Source: Acridotheres tristis (taxonomy: Eukaryota; Chordata; Aves; Passeriformes; Sturnidae). Taken from it: 64,000 bases of DNA. The notes beneath the pieces were generated by a model, which was not told the DNA's origin, did not search any database, and saw nothing but the letters and a program-made list of their open reading frames with translations. This document shows positions 23,464 to 38,544 of this stretch, piece after piece. Position numbers and translations under genes: made by a program. The stretch spans positions 19,721,501 to 19,785,500 of the forward strand of contig CM072892.1 in NCBI GenBank assembly GCA_037013685.1, in the 5' to 3' direction. Within the stretch, counting starts at the first letter, position 1. Each line of letters starts with the position of its first letter.

Positions 23464-25654
23464 ATTGAATATCTATTGAACACAGCTCAGACTGTGCCAG
23501 ACCCTTCTCCCAGGATTCATGTCCATACCCAAACTGATTTCTGCAGATGAAAGATCCATGTTACCAGAGCCATTTCAAGCTCCTTAATAAACTAGCTTGA
23601 AACAGAGCTGAAACCAAAGCCTACCATTGTGATACAGACAAAACTGCAAAAGAAGTCACTGAGAATAATTCTAAAGCAATGATTTCCTGTCTAGATATTA
23701 TGACTCCTAGTTTCTACTATTTTGTTTTTTGGAGTGTGAGTGTTTTACAGGACTGGAAGTAAAGGCACAAGATAATCTGCTTTCTGTTGGATTAGTAACC
23801 CTGCAGGCTGGAATCTTATCACTGGAATCAGAAATACAGGGAATGCTGGAAGTCAATTTTTAAACTCAGTCACATACCAACCAGTAATCATATATACAAC
23901 TCTTGCTGGGAATATCCAAATTCAGCCATGGCCACACTTCAGCTTCAGGCTAATCAACACTACTCCAATCAACCCTGCAACTCTGCTGCAATGCAGAAAG
24001 TATCAGATCCATCAGCACCAGAGGCATTTGACATGACATACAGACAGAACAAGTCCTAACCCAAATCTTCACCAAAGAGGCAGTTCCTGTGACATAGCTC
24101 CAATTAGCAATTTACATGTACTGCAATATCAGACAGACTCATTTCATCTTAATTTGTTTAAATAAATACAGTCCTACCATCGAGTAAAGGTCTCACTGAG
24201 AGCTGATTATGATCACTTGTTCTTGCTCAGCGTAACAACCAAAGCCTTCCTTGATATCTGCTCCCTCTGTACACATCAAAACTGTGTTTAAAAAATTCCC
24301 AAATCAGGCCATGGGAGCATATCTATGCCTAGGGAACTTTTAACAGGAAACAAATACAGTAAATCAAGCCAGTAAATTTATACTAAAGATGCAAAGATAA
24401 GTGGTTTGGTTTTTTTTTTTTTCACAACCTGACATTTAAAAACAGTTCCAGAAACTTTCAGGATTTGTTTCCTTAAGGGACGGGGAGTGTTTTACAGTCA
24501 AACTCCTCTTTAGCAGCTCATGAAAACTGCAAGAGAAAAAAAAAACACAAAGCCATTCACTTTTATTATAAGAAGAACTCTCACTGCAGGATGTTTAATA
24601 TATACTGAAATCCTGATAAATCATCCTCTCTGCATGAAGAATAAGGGCAATTTCAAAAGAGTTTCCTCCAACTTAACTATAAAGAAAGAAAGGGGGTAGG
24701 GGAAGGGGGAAGTGAGAAAATATATGTTTGTTGCTTGCCTTTCTAAGACACTTAGAAAAAAAAAAGATAAAAGTCAGTTTCTCAGTTGCCAGTGTGCAAG
24801 GTATTACAGAAAATCCAATGTATCTGATGACAGAAGGGGCAGAAGCCTAATCCTGCCTTATTCAAAATGCATAGGTTATTTGAGCCTAAGAGAAATTTCC
24901 TCAAGCTATTTCCACTGCAACATCCAAGAGATTCAGTAAGCATTTCTTATTTTATTGATAATGTTTGTCCCTGCCCAGAACTTGTGTATAGCTTTATTAA
25001 TCTGAAAGACTCAGTAAGTGGTTGTCATGCTCTAAGGTTTCCTTAAACAGACTGATACCAACAGTTCTAACATTCAGTCTCTTTGTTAACAGAATGGCAA
25101 CTTCTGTCACTTCAGCAAGAGACTTCTGCTGTACTTTATATATTATGTTGCATTAAAAAAAGAAGCAAGCAGAAAGTTTGTAAGGATATTTGGAGAGTCT
25201 TCTAGCTTGCTGATGTTCAAATTCCCCAAATCATTATGATTCCTGGACCACATGCAGAGACAAGGGAAAACAGAAGATGAGCTGAAGAAAGCAAAAATTA
25301 GCTTCAGCAATGCAGGCAGATGTCTAATGGGAAATATGTCTTCCTGAAAGGGTAGTGGAAGTCCCATGGAAGTGAAAATCAAATTTACTCAAAGATCAGC
25401 CTCAGGACTGTATTTTTTTTAGACGCATTAGTAATTCAGGCCCAATGAGGAGGAAGAATTATCTATGTCTATTTAATCTCAGCATAACTATGAGTTACTG
25501 ATGCAACATGAACATTAAAGATCCAAACATGATTCTGGGAGGTTTCAGGTAAATATAAAAAACAAATAGGCGAGTAAAAATGTCACTATGATCTCAAATA
25601 TGATGAAGTTGCTGTGCAGGTCCTCTGACTATTAACTCTGAGGTTATTAACTGA
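23464..25654. other. Non-coding, no gene seen
   Basis: AT-rich sequence with a poly-T run near 24410-24421. No repeat family is recognised. Confidence 0.7.
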
Positions 25655-25793
25655 GATTAACCCAGCTGGTTAGAGCATAGTGCTAATAATGCCAAGGTCA
25701 CAGGTATGATCCCTGTACAGACCATTTACTTAAGAGTTGGACTTGATGATCCTTGTGGGTCCCTTCCAACTCAAAATATTCTGTGATCTATAA
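25655..25793 (+). mobile_element. tRNA-Ile-derived SINE with CR1-like tail, second copy
   Basis: Clearer than the first copy: an A-box-like agctggttagagc (25664-25676), a tRNA-Ile anticodon-region-like tgctaataatgccaaggtc, a B-box-like ggtatgatccc, then a CR1-type tail (gttggacttgatgatcc, gggtcccttccaactc, attctgtgat). It is not a functional tRNA: the acceptor stem is not formed and the CR1 tail is fused on. Confidence 0.8.
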
Positions 25794-28700
25794 CAGGAGG
25801 AAGGGTTTTTCTCTGTTATTCCCACCTCAAAGAACAAGATCACAGAAGTAAAGGTTCAGGGAAGGGTAATAAAAATTTTCAAGAGATTCGAAAAGATCAC
25901 ACAAAGAGACACTGAAATGGCTTCAACTGTTTGCTTTAGAAAGGGGCTACAAAGGATGAGACAAGATAAAAGTACATCAAATAAGGAACCACAGCAGTAA
26001 AGAGAGATGGGGAGTTTCTGTTTTCTGTTGCATAATACCATAACAGGAAGATATGCAATGAAACTGTGAAAAGTGAAAATTGAAAATCAGCAACAGGAAA
26101 TCATTCTTCACACAATGGCAGAATTTTTTTTCATTGGAGGCTGAAGATGCCAAGAACTTAACAAGATGTTGAAGGAACTGGGTGTTTACAGAACATAATA
26201 CCAAATTCTGAAACCACTGAGTAGCATGCACTCATCAGAAGACATTTCTTCCTCACTAATATTCATATTATCAACCCCTAAACCTGCCTAGACAAAAGAG
26301 AAATTGCAGGTAATCCTTGGGTTTTACTTTGAATTCAAGAGTCTGACACTGCAAGAGTCTGTCTGACAAGAACAAACTCTTGTCCCAGCTAGCCTCATCA
26401 CAATAACCAAAGACAGCTCTGAAACCAAACTTAACCCGAGCTAAGCTAAAAATAAAATTAATGTGCTTGCAAAATACAAACACACTATTTCACACTATTT
26501 TAAAATACAAAAGTTACAATGCAAAAAGAGAAACATTTGTTTCTACCCACCCAGTGTTGTTTTTACCAAGCTGACAAGAGAGTCTGAACTCCTACTTATT
26601 CATGCAGCTCAGAGATTTCCTTTGGAGACATCTTTTTCCTAGAATTACTGACCACCTCAGCACTATTAACAACTATTAGAAATTATTCACTTTCTGTGAG
26701 GTACATGTGTACTTTTATGCCTTACCAAGCAATGTTCAAACCTGAAGATGAAGCTTTTTCACACATTAACATTCACATTGTGACCCTTCAATTTGATATT
26801 TACTTAGGTCTTATGAAGTCTTGCTAACACACACCAGACTCCATTGCCATTCTGGGAACAACAGAACCATTTCTGAGGTTGCTTGCTGAAGAATTGTACT
26901 AAATCCTGCATTCATTGTGGCAGGAAATCTGTGAGAATGGATGTGAATGACCAGGTGGGAAGCTGACATGGTCCAAGGAGAGGAGGTCTGCTGCAGAACC
27001 AGACTACACAAGCCACTTTTACTGTCCATCTCAGAATCTGTCCCCAGACATGAACTCTGAGATACACGTCCCCATGGGAAGGACTCCTGCTGCCTCTGCT
27101 CACCTTGCAACCTCTCTACCACTCAGACAGGGGTTATCTGTACATGAAAGAGAATACCAGCATAAAAGAGTAAAAATAATCTCTTGTCTGATCAATTTCT
27201 TTCTCATTCAGACAAATATTTTCTGCTTTCCTACACAGAAAAAAACAGTGCATGAAAGATAGGTGCCTGAAGGGTGGATACTTAAGGATGGCCACTTATC
27301 TGCTGTATCTATAGGTAAAGGAGAGACCCCAATCTTAAGGTTTGTTGGTACTTCTCTTTGCTAGTATTTTCTGAACTTTCATTAGAAATCAAATTAATTT
27401 AATTTCTGAATTCCCTACACAAACAACCTCCCTCTGTATCCCTCTACTCCATCACCTGGCAAACCTGGCAAACATGAGCATCTCAGGCACAAAATACTTC
27501 TGCCAACAGCATGACTTCTTCAACACTTAAAACTTTACTCCCAGCAAGAATAATGGAAAGGGAGCTCCTTAAGCTGTATCCATCAATTTTTATTAAGCAG
27601 TTCCGTCAAAGCTGTGAGGTTACTCATCCAGTGATAGCAAAGCTCTGATCTGAGGAAAAGCTGAAAGGTTTGGGGAAAAGAAGATGAGAGCCAACTACAT
27701 GAATACAATCACCAAAATTTCAACTTCACCCAAGGCTATTAGAGGATACACTGCTGGTTGCCAGGAGTCACACAGAAACATAACTGCTCTGCAGACTTCA
27801 ATATACCTTGAAAGAACCGGATTTTTGTGAGCTGTAGATTGCATTCTTTATCTCCCTCTTCCTAGTGATTTGTTTTGGGGTTTTTTTTTCCCTTCCCTTC
27901 CCAGTGTACTCCATACCCATTTAAACAAATTTTCTTCTGTTTTGCAGGCAGGGAACATTGTGCTAAGCACATCAGAAGTCTGGCACACTATGGACTGTTG
28001 GTAACATTTCAACAGGGTTGTGATGGGCACTGCAGGAACAGTTTCAGATGACTGAAAAGCCAGTAGCTAGAAATCAGTGCCAGTCTGAAGGGGAGGCATA
28101 GGAAGAACACAACACCTCTTATGTGCTTGCAAGAGGGTACAGTAATGTCCCCTGAGCCACTCCGGGACTTCGAAGTAGAAGAGAGAATGGAATGGACCTA
28201 GACCTTGATTTGATATGTGATTCCTATGCCCTCAGGAGAACCCAAAAGGAGAAACAACTTAAGTGACTTGCTGATCTAAGTCGTAGAACATCTGCAATAG
28301 CCTTGCCTTTCAAGAATGTAGAGCACTCAGTGTAACTGACCCAAATTGAGCTGTTCTGACTGGTCCTGTGGCAGTGGTGACAGACCTAAAAAGCCACTAA
28401 CTGTCCTCTTGTAGGCAGAAATGCCCCGTGGACAGCAGAAGACAGAGTACGGTCTTCCATCTGACCTGCTAAGCGACAGTCATCTGAATTTATTATTTGC
28501 GTGGATTATCCAACTGTCATAGATACATAGAAAGTTCAGATCCAGATGGATAATAAATTAAGGCATAGCACCACAAACGTTCAGACTGCTTTTAGTATCA
28601 TCTTGGTTTCCTCTAACGGCACTGAAGAACAGCCCAGAGCTGGAACTAACGAAGTCTGCTAGGATTAATCTGGCATTATGCTAGCTCTAGGATTTGGAAT

Positions 28701-31700
28701 ACACAGGTGTCCTGATGCTTTCCTATGCACCAGCCAAAGGTCAGCTGCACCTCCTTGCTTTAACCTGACTTGACTCCACAAAGACATTTCAGCCACTCTT
28801 CACTCTCAGTCTCCAGGAATTGTGTTCTTGAGCCCAAGCTGTCATGTACCAGCATCACTCTGTGTTGAGACTGATGAGCCATACTTGAAAGCAGTGTACT
28901 AGGAATATAAAGAAGAAATCTCCCAACTCTGGATCCACCAAACATGGTCCACAATCAACAGTGATTAGAGCAGTGGGTGCCAAGCCCTTTTTATGGTGGG
29001 AAGCATCAAACGCCACAGCACATACTATTTGACATGTTTAGTTTTCTGTTTTCTTGGAGATAGCCCAACCATCCAGTACATTGAGTTATGAAAAGCTTTA
29101 AAAATATGTAGACATATACCAGAAGTGACATTGTATCTGTGGCTTCCAAGGTTTTATCTGCTAAATATGAATCATTATTGTTCACCTCAAAGACTACTGC
29201 AAGAGTAGTCAATTGATTAAATAGCTAAATTCAAGTAAGTTCAGTTCCCACTGACTTTCAGTAGAGTCAAGGTAGGCCTCATTTCAAAATTCATAAAACT
29301 CCTGACAGAAGTTGCTTAATGTCATATTTTAATATATACAGGTCCTGCTTAGAAAACAGAGAGATTGGAAGGTTGTGATCTGAGTACTGAAGTGAGAGAT
29401 TTGTTTATGTGCAGGAACAGCTGTGTAAAGTAGCTTTTCCCCAGTACCACCAGAAACCTGGAAAACACCTCATGACTGATGCAAGTTGCATCCTTCTTTC
29501 CCCTTCAAATCCCAACTATATTGCAAATTATATCTGGGAAGGAGTATCTGTACAACATTATTTTAAAGAGAGTCCTCAATGACAAGATGAGATTCTGGCT
29601 CTACTATCAGTCATAACACAAGGTCTGACAAGATCACAATTGGATGTGACAGGCTTAGCAGATGATGTTTTGGTTGTTTCAAAAACACATTCTATCTGGT
29701 AAGACTGTCAGACAAGGATTCTTATCCAAAGCCAAACTTTGCCCAAAGTAAGCAGTGTTTGTTTTGGAAATTTGCTCCTGTCCATTAGTATATTAAATAA
29801 TTCAGAAAGCATTAATTAGAAGTGCTTGTGGTTGCATGTGCCTTGCCAATTACTGCTTTCTCAATGCCTTGTTTTGCTGCCCTGAAAAATAGAGTAGTAT
29901 TTTTTAAAATGTGGAACTCTTTGAGACATTATTTAAAAAAGAGTACAGACCAAATCTCCAGATGAAACGAAGCAAAATTAATCTCTCGGTTGTTTCCAGT
30001 CTACTGTAACTGTGAATGAAAAAATTTAGAACTGGAAGCACCATTGATGTCCTACATGTAAAAGGATATCAAAGGAAATAAAAAGGTTCAGACCCTTGAA
30101 ATTGTACTGAAACAGATGTGGAATACACAAATGTGGAAAACTGAGGTCTAGAACAGAGAAGTTTCTTTCTTATGACAGCACTGTTGCTGAGAGCCACTTC
30201 TTGTTTCACATCCATATGCCTTAGGCTCTGAACTCTGTAGGATCACAAACACCATTGGACACTCAGCCCTTCAATTCAAGCATTGCATAGGAGACCTTTA
30301 ATTCTTTGCAAGCACTTCTGACAGGCCTGACTCCCTAAATATTCTGCTCAGCTACTTCTTCATTTTGTGCTCTTCATGTACAATCACAAAAACACAATGT
30401 ACTCTTCAGGTTCTCAGAATTCAATCACACCACACTTTCAAAGGTGTGAAATTCAAGCTAGGTCACAAGCTCCAGAAAACAGGAAATTTCTCATTTCAAT
30501 AGGACAAAAAAGTGGATCTCACTACCCACTTTTATGAGAATCTTCATAACAACAGCTCTCCACATTTTTCATTATTAACTATCCAACTTCCTGATTGTGT
30601 TTGTCTCACTTGATCTTTCTCCAGCATTTCTCTGGCACATGGTGGGCCAGCTTTCTGCAGCCGAGATCTCTGCCAGCCTTAAATCCTTCAGCTGTGTCCC
30701 AGTGAGAACTCAGACTCTTGGCCAGCTGGAACAAGCATCCCCTTCCCCCACCTACATAACAGCAGGCACAGATTGTGGCTGTAACCCTGACCACTGTGTC
30801 AGAGTTAGAGAGTGAATGAGCAAGTATCAAAACATGTTTGAATAGAAAATGCTACTCATCCACTTAGTAAATACATTTCAGATATGACATCACAGTATGC
30901 TGTGTTACCTCACCCTATATTCCACCATGACAACCAGAGCAGAATTTTGTCTCTTCACGTCCCTTTTATTACTGCTAATTCAACCACAGTGGCATGGTGG
31001 TGAGCTGCATCTAGAACCTGGCCCATGACCCAGCCACTCAGCACAGCCCAGGGTAAACCAATTACTGTTTCACAATCTCAGCAAATTTATCCTTTTCTAG
31101 CAGCAAGTTAGTTAAGTCTCAACCTTCCCACAAGGAATTAAGTGAGAATGAATGGTTCTGTGTGCAGCATTCCTTGCTGGAGGGTAGATTCATTTTAGTC
31201 ACAGTTATTAGTTCCAAGATCTTGCAGAGGAAGAAAGCATTAATGAAAAGACACTGAACCTCATCTTAGGCTCCCAGCTGTTTTGTGATGAGGGTGATGA
31301 AACAGGCTTGTTAAAAATATCCCATCAGAAATATAATCTAACCAAATTTAGCTATACTTCCTTTATGTGACTTCAAGAGTGTACAAAGAGAGGAGACCTC
31401 TTGGCATACAAGCTCAAAGGTTGTGCTATGATATCCTTCCTTTAATAAAGCCTTCTTGCAGTCATACGCTAAAGAGAACTCTGTTGAAAAAAGGAAAAAC
31501 AAAACAAAAGAAACCCAACAACAACAAAACAAACAAACAAACAAAAACCTCCATAAAACGTATTTTTGGCCCTGGATCCAAAGGGCTAAAATAATTCCAC
31601 TTGGAGTGACCATCAGGATTCTGCTGGAGTTTTTTAGATATAGTTTAATAAATCTTACTGTCTTCTTCCATAATAGAAATTTTCATCACTTAAGTGAACT

Positions 31701-34700
31701 TCAAAGAACTTCAGTGAAGCCACTTTTTTTGAAGAATGCATTACCTGCTAAGCTGCTACAGCAACAGCACATAGCTAGTCAAAGCAGAAGGTAAAGGAAA
31801 CTGCTCTATCCCTTTGAGCAAAAAGGAGCTTTTTTAGTTTAAGAGACAGAAGACTTGATATAAGTCATAAGATTCCATGTACCAGCTTTAGACTTCTAAA
31901 GTGTTTGAATTAGAGACTCCTCTAACGTCTAGTAGAGATTCCAGTACCAGTTTGTCTCTAAAGACTTTGTATTCTTGCTCTCACATGCAACATTACTGAG
32001 GCCACTAATGCAGGCAGGAAGCATTTGTCAGATGTTTTGGTTGTGTTCCAATTCTGTTTAAAATCTGAGACAGAATATGAGAAACTAAGAGTTACTTATG
32101 TCTTTCATTTTTTTATAGGGTTCTCTTATTCTCCTTGGAAATGTGCTGGATAGGATAATGTTAGCTATATTCTGCTTCAAGGTCTCTACTCCATTCCAAT
32201 GCAATGTCTTGCTGTATTCTATATGCACAGCAATAAGGATGCTATGCAACAAAATTACTGCTTCTTTCCCAAAGACAAATGTCAAGTTCCCTACTCCTAG
32301 CAGGATGCCATCTGCTTCTGCCCCCAATGTGTTCCTGCTAAACCTCAAAACACCTGCTTTGTGAAACACAGAAAATGCAGAGCTGCCAAGCAGGAAGACA
32401 TAGAAGTCGGGGAGCACGAAAAGTCTTCAGGCATCCGTCTTACAGCATCACCATTCTTCCTGCTGGGCCCAATATTTGCATGGCCTCTCCTCCCTACACA
32501 GATGAGGTCAGATGCTTGACCAAACCAAGATGCAGGAAGCATAGTTGTTGTCACTTATTTCAGGGACCAGGCAGTACATCTTCATTCCTGTCACTTAGGA
32601 CCACTTACAGAGTGGTTCCTGTGTTCCTCCATCTGTTTAGTTAATATTCCTGAGCCAGTGATGGCCAAACACAGACATGGACAATATTAGGAAATTGAGT
32701 TTCCTTGCTTGGATACCACTATGCTTTTACCATCACTCACAGTCTTGCCCCAAACAACCACCAGTTTATTCAAACTTAATGCTGCCTCTTCTCAAGGATA
32801 TTTATATTCTACTTACAGCATTAAGATCAAGTCAGATTCCAGGTAAATCAGATAAGACTCCAATAGACAAGTGAGAGCTTTTATATACAAAAATTTTTTT
32901 GTGGTCAACCAAAAAGACATAAATTGTGTGAAAATCAAGGAAAAAAATATCATATTATTAGTTTAATTAATGGTCTAGGAAACTAATGTAAAAATAAGAA
33001 ATACTTCTTCAACTCAAATGATCTCATTCCTACTGTGAATTATCACTAATGTAACAAATGTCTGAAATGAAGTATTCCAATGTCAAGTTCTCATCCTTTT
33101 GGTGCAGTAAGTTGTCAGCCAGAGGAATGCTGTTGATGGTGAGTTTTTTCTTCCTAGGTCTAGTATCCATTCTATGAGTACTTTTGTGTGTTTAGACTCC
33201 ACTTTGTAAACAGGTTACATTTCTTCCTCCCCTAATGGTTCTTAGCATTACCCACCATTACTTCTCTATATATGCTATGATATAATAAAATGGGGCATGT
33301 ATTCCTGGGAAAGAACCAAACAACTAAGTAAGTGACACAAAAGTGAAGTAAAACCTAAAATCATGTAATAATGTAGCTAAAAAACAAGCTCAAAACAACA
33401 GAATAGGCAAAATCCACCTTACCACTGAAAACTTATGCTATTAGAGTTGGGCCAGGCCACTCAGTAGTCATCTGATTCCAGAACTAGATACAGTTTAAGT
33501 AATTTTAAACATATAGCTAAAGTTAAGCTACAAAGATCATATAAACCTAGACAAGGCCTGACAAGTTTTACAGACTGGTATGGTTATTTATTATTAGAAA
33601 ACTTGAGATCTGTTATCAGCTCTAGAAAAGTCAAACTTCTGGGGGACAGGACTATAGAGCTATGGACTGGAAACAGGCAAAGCCACGAAGGCACCATTTC
33701 AAAACACTAGGAAAATACAAATATTAAGTCCCAGTCTATTCCAGCTGATCTGCATGGATCAGTCTAAAAGGACAAAGCAAAGACACAGAGACCAGACTGC
33801 AAACCAGATGGAACACAGGAAGGCCAGGGTGAGGTTTGGAACAAAATCACAAATCTGAGTAGGAGCTGAAAAACCACTTGGGAACCAAGGACTATCATGG
33901 AAAAGATGGAATTGAGTAGAGAAGTGGCCTGACTTGTTTACAGCTCATATGGAGCTTTTGTGTAGATCCCCACTTCATGCCAGCATAGCACTGTTGGGTT
34001 TTGGGATTGAGCTGTTCAACACCTTCCCCTCTTCATGACTGCAAATGGAGTTGCTGTCTCTCCATGCATTCACTCCAAGTCAAGAAAACAAGAGCCAGAC
34101 ATTACAGTGGGTCTCCAACAAACAAGCAGGCTTTTCTATGCTCTCTCATGCATTCTTTGTTTCTGGATATTGTTGGAGGCACAAGTTTTCAATTTAAAAG
34201 ACAAGGAAGGCACAGAAGTTGGCTGAGAACATTTAGTCATAAATATAACCACATTATGTAACATGCCTCCTAACTGGAAGAAGCCATAAGGGCAGTACCT
34301 CTTACATATGTAGATCTCACAAGACTTCTGGTGTGGCAGCTCACGCACAGAAAGTCAAGAGAGAAACAATTCTACCTTACAGTTCATCAGGAGTAATTTC
34401 TTTGCTTTTTTTAATCCTTCCTTATACCTTTGTAACAGCAGAAGTAAAGCCAGAAACCTCTCAAGCAAAGTGGGAAAGAACAATGCCTGTGAGCACCTTT
34501 TTCTCCTAATTGGCAGACATATGTATTAACCAATTTCCTCTCAGCACTAGGGAAGGGCCACAGATCAAATCCTTCAAGGCAACATCAGACCTCGTTGTGT
34601 TCCTGACAGGTAAGAAGCATCAAACCAAGATGGGTTGCTTGTCTGCACAGGACACCAGTACTGACAATGAGGAATACATAATCCCAGCAAGCATTAATTT

Positions 34701-36514
34701 TACTTCATCCTTTCAGCTTGGACTGACACGTCGAGCCTTGACAGAAGAACATGATGCAAACAGAAAGGAAATTATCAGAGGAAAAACCTGCTGTAGATAG
34801 ACTTTAACATAAAATGCCCATTAAATCATTTCAGAAATTATTTCATAGTCCTGGTAAAGATAGGAGAGATACCTACATCTTGTTTTATGATAGATGACTG
34901 TGTGAATTGTAACCAGATCTGCAGGCCTTGAGACCAATGAGAGAAAAAGGGGGAGGGAAATGAGGCTGCAGCACTTTCTTGGTGTCTTTTGTTTCCTCTG
35001 TATTTATGTATTTCAAGACAAGACAGCTCTACTTGTTAGGCATAGTATGGTTTTGCCTCAAGGTTACAAGGTCTTCAAAAACCTAATAATGAAGCAGACA
35101 ACGTGCAGAGAAGGACATGCCTGGAAAGCAGGAAAGCATTGTGAAATTCAGGCAAAACCACACAAAAAATTAATGCATCTGCTCCTTAGAATTGATTGAT
35201 TAAGAAGGTGATTGAAAGAGAAAAGTATTTATATTCAGAAGAGTATGCTCAATTCCTTGAAAGAGCAATTATTAGTCTGAAGGTTAAAATAAAATATTCT
35301 CTACTTGCTTTAGTAGAGCTCTAATTATTTAAAGTGTGATTTTTAAAAAGCTCATACTACTCAAATGTGTAAATTTTTTTCATACTGTAGATACTTATCA
35401 ATACAAATAGGTTCACAGCTACCTCTCCTGATCACTTTCAAATGCAAAAACAGAAGTTTCTTGTCCTGATATTGCAAATTATGAAGGAAGATGTTTATTT
35501 AATGTGGGATCAAACTGAAGGCTTTCAAAAGCTTTATGCTTTTTCACTTCCCAAGATATTCACAAGTCTATGATGGACACACTAGCATGAAAAACAACGA
35601 CTTCCTGAATCCAAAGAAATTGTGCAGTAAGAAGTGTGTAAGAAGCTCAGAAATTCTGCATACAGAGAAGATAAGCTTTACTCCTACTCAGATTTCAGAA
35701 AGAACTCTGGAATTGTTGTTATGACACAAGTTACAAAGTGCATATTTTCATCATCTACCTTTTTTCTGGCAAAATTTGACCACCTTAGCCCTATTTCATT
35801 GCCTTTTCCTGTTAGGTTAGGTGTAGTACTGCTTGTACCAGATACACATACTCACAACTCAAAATGCTCCTGCTTTAAATTGCACTCCTTCTCCATTGCA
35901 GATGCGAGTAAACTCACTCATGTGAGCAGAGTGGGAGTCAGGCTAAATGGAAATTAGAAAGAAGTGCTCAACAAAATTTGCTGAAACAGAAAAAATCTAA
36001 GCTGGCACTGCAGCCCTGACAGCCAAGAAGCCACAGTTCCCCGTGCTGATGTGAAGTGTTGCTGGCAGCAGAGACAGCAGCTCTGGCAGCATTCCTGTGC
36101 CAGGGATGCCTGCAGGTATCTGGTGTATCTCTGGTGCCTGCTCAGGTGCACATTTGAATCCAGGCAGCCAGTCCTTGAAACTAAAGGCAAAGTCAAGAGA
36201 CAAAGTTCTAAAGTGCTTTTCTGCATAATGAGGATATGGGCTTGTTTATTGCTCCACCAGTTAAGAAATACCTTTGTTATGACCCATATCCCAGAATTCC
36301 CAATCCCGTTCCCTACCCCAGCTGAAAGAAAGGTTTATATTCTCTAGTGTTTAACCATCATCCTGATCACAAGATTTTCTCACTGTGGGTTGGAATTACT
36401 ACTATTTTAGTACAGGCTGGAGGAAACAAGGTAAGTTTAGCAATAAGATTCTGCAAAGTAAGGTGTGGGCACACAATAAGTGCTGGGTGTGTGTGATAAG
36501 CCACACCACTTGCT
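25794..36514. other. Long non-coding stretch, no gene seen
   Basis: More than 10 kb without a supportable gene or a recognised interspersed repeat apart from an A-rich tract near 31488-31555. The low repeat density suggests old unique intergenic or intronic DNA. Confidence 0.65.
31488..31555. repeat. A-rich low-complexity tract with (aaac)n
   Basis: Consists of aaaac/aacaac units ending in four consecutive aaac repeats. Nothing else is seen. Confidence 0.85.
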
Positions 36515-36665
36515 GGGAGAGGAGGCAGGTTGACAGGCTGGTGGGTTAATCAAGGATGGGCTGAAAATTCATGAAGCTCAACAAAAGCAAGTACAGTGTC
36601 CTGCACCTCAGGAAGGAAGAAGCCCATGCAACAGTACCCGCTGGGAATTACTCAAATGAGGTCTT
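36515..36665 (+). mobile_element. CR1 reverse-transcriptase C-terminal fragment
   Basis: The + strand reads FMKLNKSKYSVLHLR, close to the CR1 segment M-x-F-N-x-x-K-x-x-V-L-H-L that follows the polymerase domain, and then gcccatgcaacagtac matching the next CR1 block. A stop and sequence drift on both sides show a dead fragment. Confidence 0.7.
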
Positions 36666-38544
36666 CCTACTAGAAATAATTCAGATTTTCAAATTATATG
36701 AGCATAAAGGGCTTCTCTGTTATTTATTTTGTGAAACAGTGCCATGCCTGCCATTCTGTAAGTAGTCGGGGGAGGAGGATAAAATCTTTTGTTGCTCAGG
36801 AAGTGGAATGATTTTCTTTATGATTTTCTTTATGGTGAGTTTTTTAATCTCTGGCATAAGTTGCCAGCACATATTTTTTGAGCTTCTTGGCATTCTGCTC
36901 ATGTCTTTGGCACTAACACCTGCTTAGAGCTTGTGGAAAGTGTTCTCCTATTCCTAAAATTTCATCCTCCTTCTCCTGTCCACCCTCAAATCTCAGCAGA
37001 TCTCACAAAAACTGGCTCTGATACCACTGATACCACTTCTCCTGCTGATACACAGCAAGCTTTCCATCTCATTTTTCTTCAGCAACACATTTGCTAATTC
37101 TTCCTTGGCATTGCTTATAACCAGATATTAACAGATATTGTGAGAACCCAAGAGTCAATGATTTAAAACAGGCAAAGAGAGAGGAACAGGAAAGGTGACT
37201 TTTACAGAGGCTTGCCAGCTATCAGTTTTGACCCAGTATCAACCTGTTTCCCTCTCCATTCCCTCTTGTGCCTGGAGCAAGGAGCAGGCTTATTTACAAT
37301 TTTCTGCTTAAACAGTTTTACGCAAGGAAATATAAAACCAAGGGGTCACCAATAGATGCCAGTGTCAGCTACAGAAAGATTCCCAACCATAAATTTTAGG
37401 ACACACTGCACATGAACACACTCGGTGCTCGTTCCCCCTTATGGTTGAAAAAGTGGAGCATCATTAATTAATATAGGAAATGGATCTTCAGTGAATCCTC
37501 CTCCATTCTTTCCCACTCAGGTCCCTGCTGCCAGCACCTAGAATATACTCAAGTCCAGTACTCAATCTGACCCCGCTCAGGAAAGCAACTGTCAAGATAC
37601 TTTGGGGCTTCTAAATATTTCAAGACCAAATATGTCAATATTAGAAGTCACTCAACTTCTGCTGACTCGATTTTGACCATTCAAGCTGCTGCTTTCATCT
37701 CTTCTCACTAGGAATATAGGTTTCCAGCAAAATGGTCAGCTAAAATCAGCTTTTGTATACATGATATAAAATCATCTCCCTCACTCTCCTGTGGTCGTAT
37801 TAAATCTACAGGGCTAGCAGGGGAATAGCTAAACTATTATTTCACTGTTTTACTACAAGAAAGATGATGTACTAAGATCTTAGGGAGCTGCTGTTGAGAC
37901 CTAACTCTACTTATGTCAAGATTTAAACTGGGGAAAATAAAAACATCAAAAACTATGAAAAGTATCAGCAAAAGATTTTGTTCTGATGATGCGCTGCCAT
38001 AATTTTCAACATTTGTAAGTGATAGCACAAAACTGGACAGTCAGGTGTAAACAATTTCACTGCCTGTTGAATAAAAATGTGCCATTTAATGATGTGTTTT
38101 CAACAGGAGACACAGTTTAGGGTAGGAAGTTATCTATTATAGCTTTGATAGTTGGCAACATTATTTGGCATGCTGTATGTTTCCATGCAGGACGGTTTTA
38201 TGTGGTTATTAACTGCTCACAAACAGAGTACAGCATTGACATTACATCACTAAGTGCAGGCTTGCCTATATTTAAATTTGTCAGGTAAGTGGCAATGAAA
38301 GAATTGTGGCCTTTTCCTTGTGGCTTTCAAGCACGCAGGAGTTATTTCTGTTTTGGCAGACAGCATTCATTTGCTAGAACAAAGGTTTTTCTGGGCCTCC
38401 TTAAAATTATTCAGGAGCAAAACTTCTTGCTAATCACCTTGTAAAGAAGCAAGAGCTTTTTCTAAAAGACACTGGGAAAAGTTTCAACACCCACCAAGCT
38501 GGGAATATAGGACCTCTATTAAACAACAGAGCAGAAATCACAGT
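36666..38544. other. Non-coding, no gene seen
   Basis: Contains a 12-bp doublet (atgattttcttt twice, about 36806-36832). Otherwise unassigned. Confidence 0.65.

Noticed and set aside
25655..25730. Functional tRNA-Ile gene
   Set aside because: The acceptor stem does not pair, the B box is altered and a CR1 tail is fused on, so it is a SINE.
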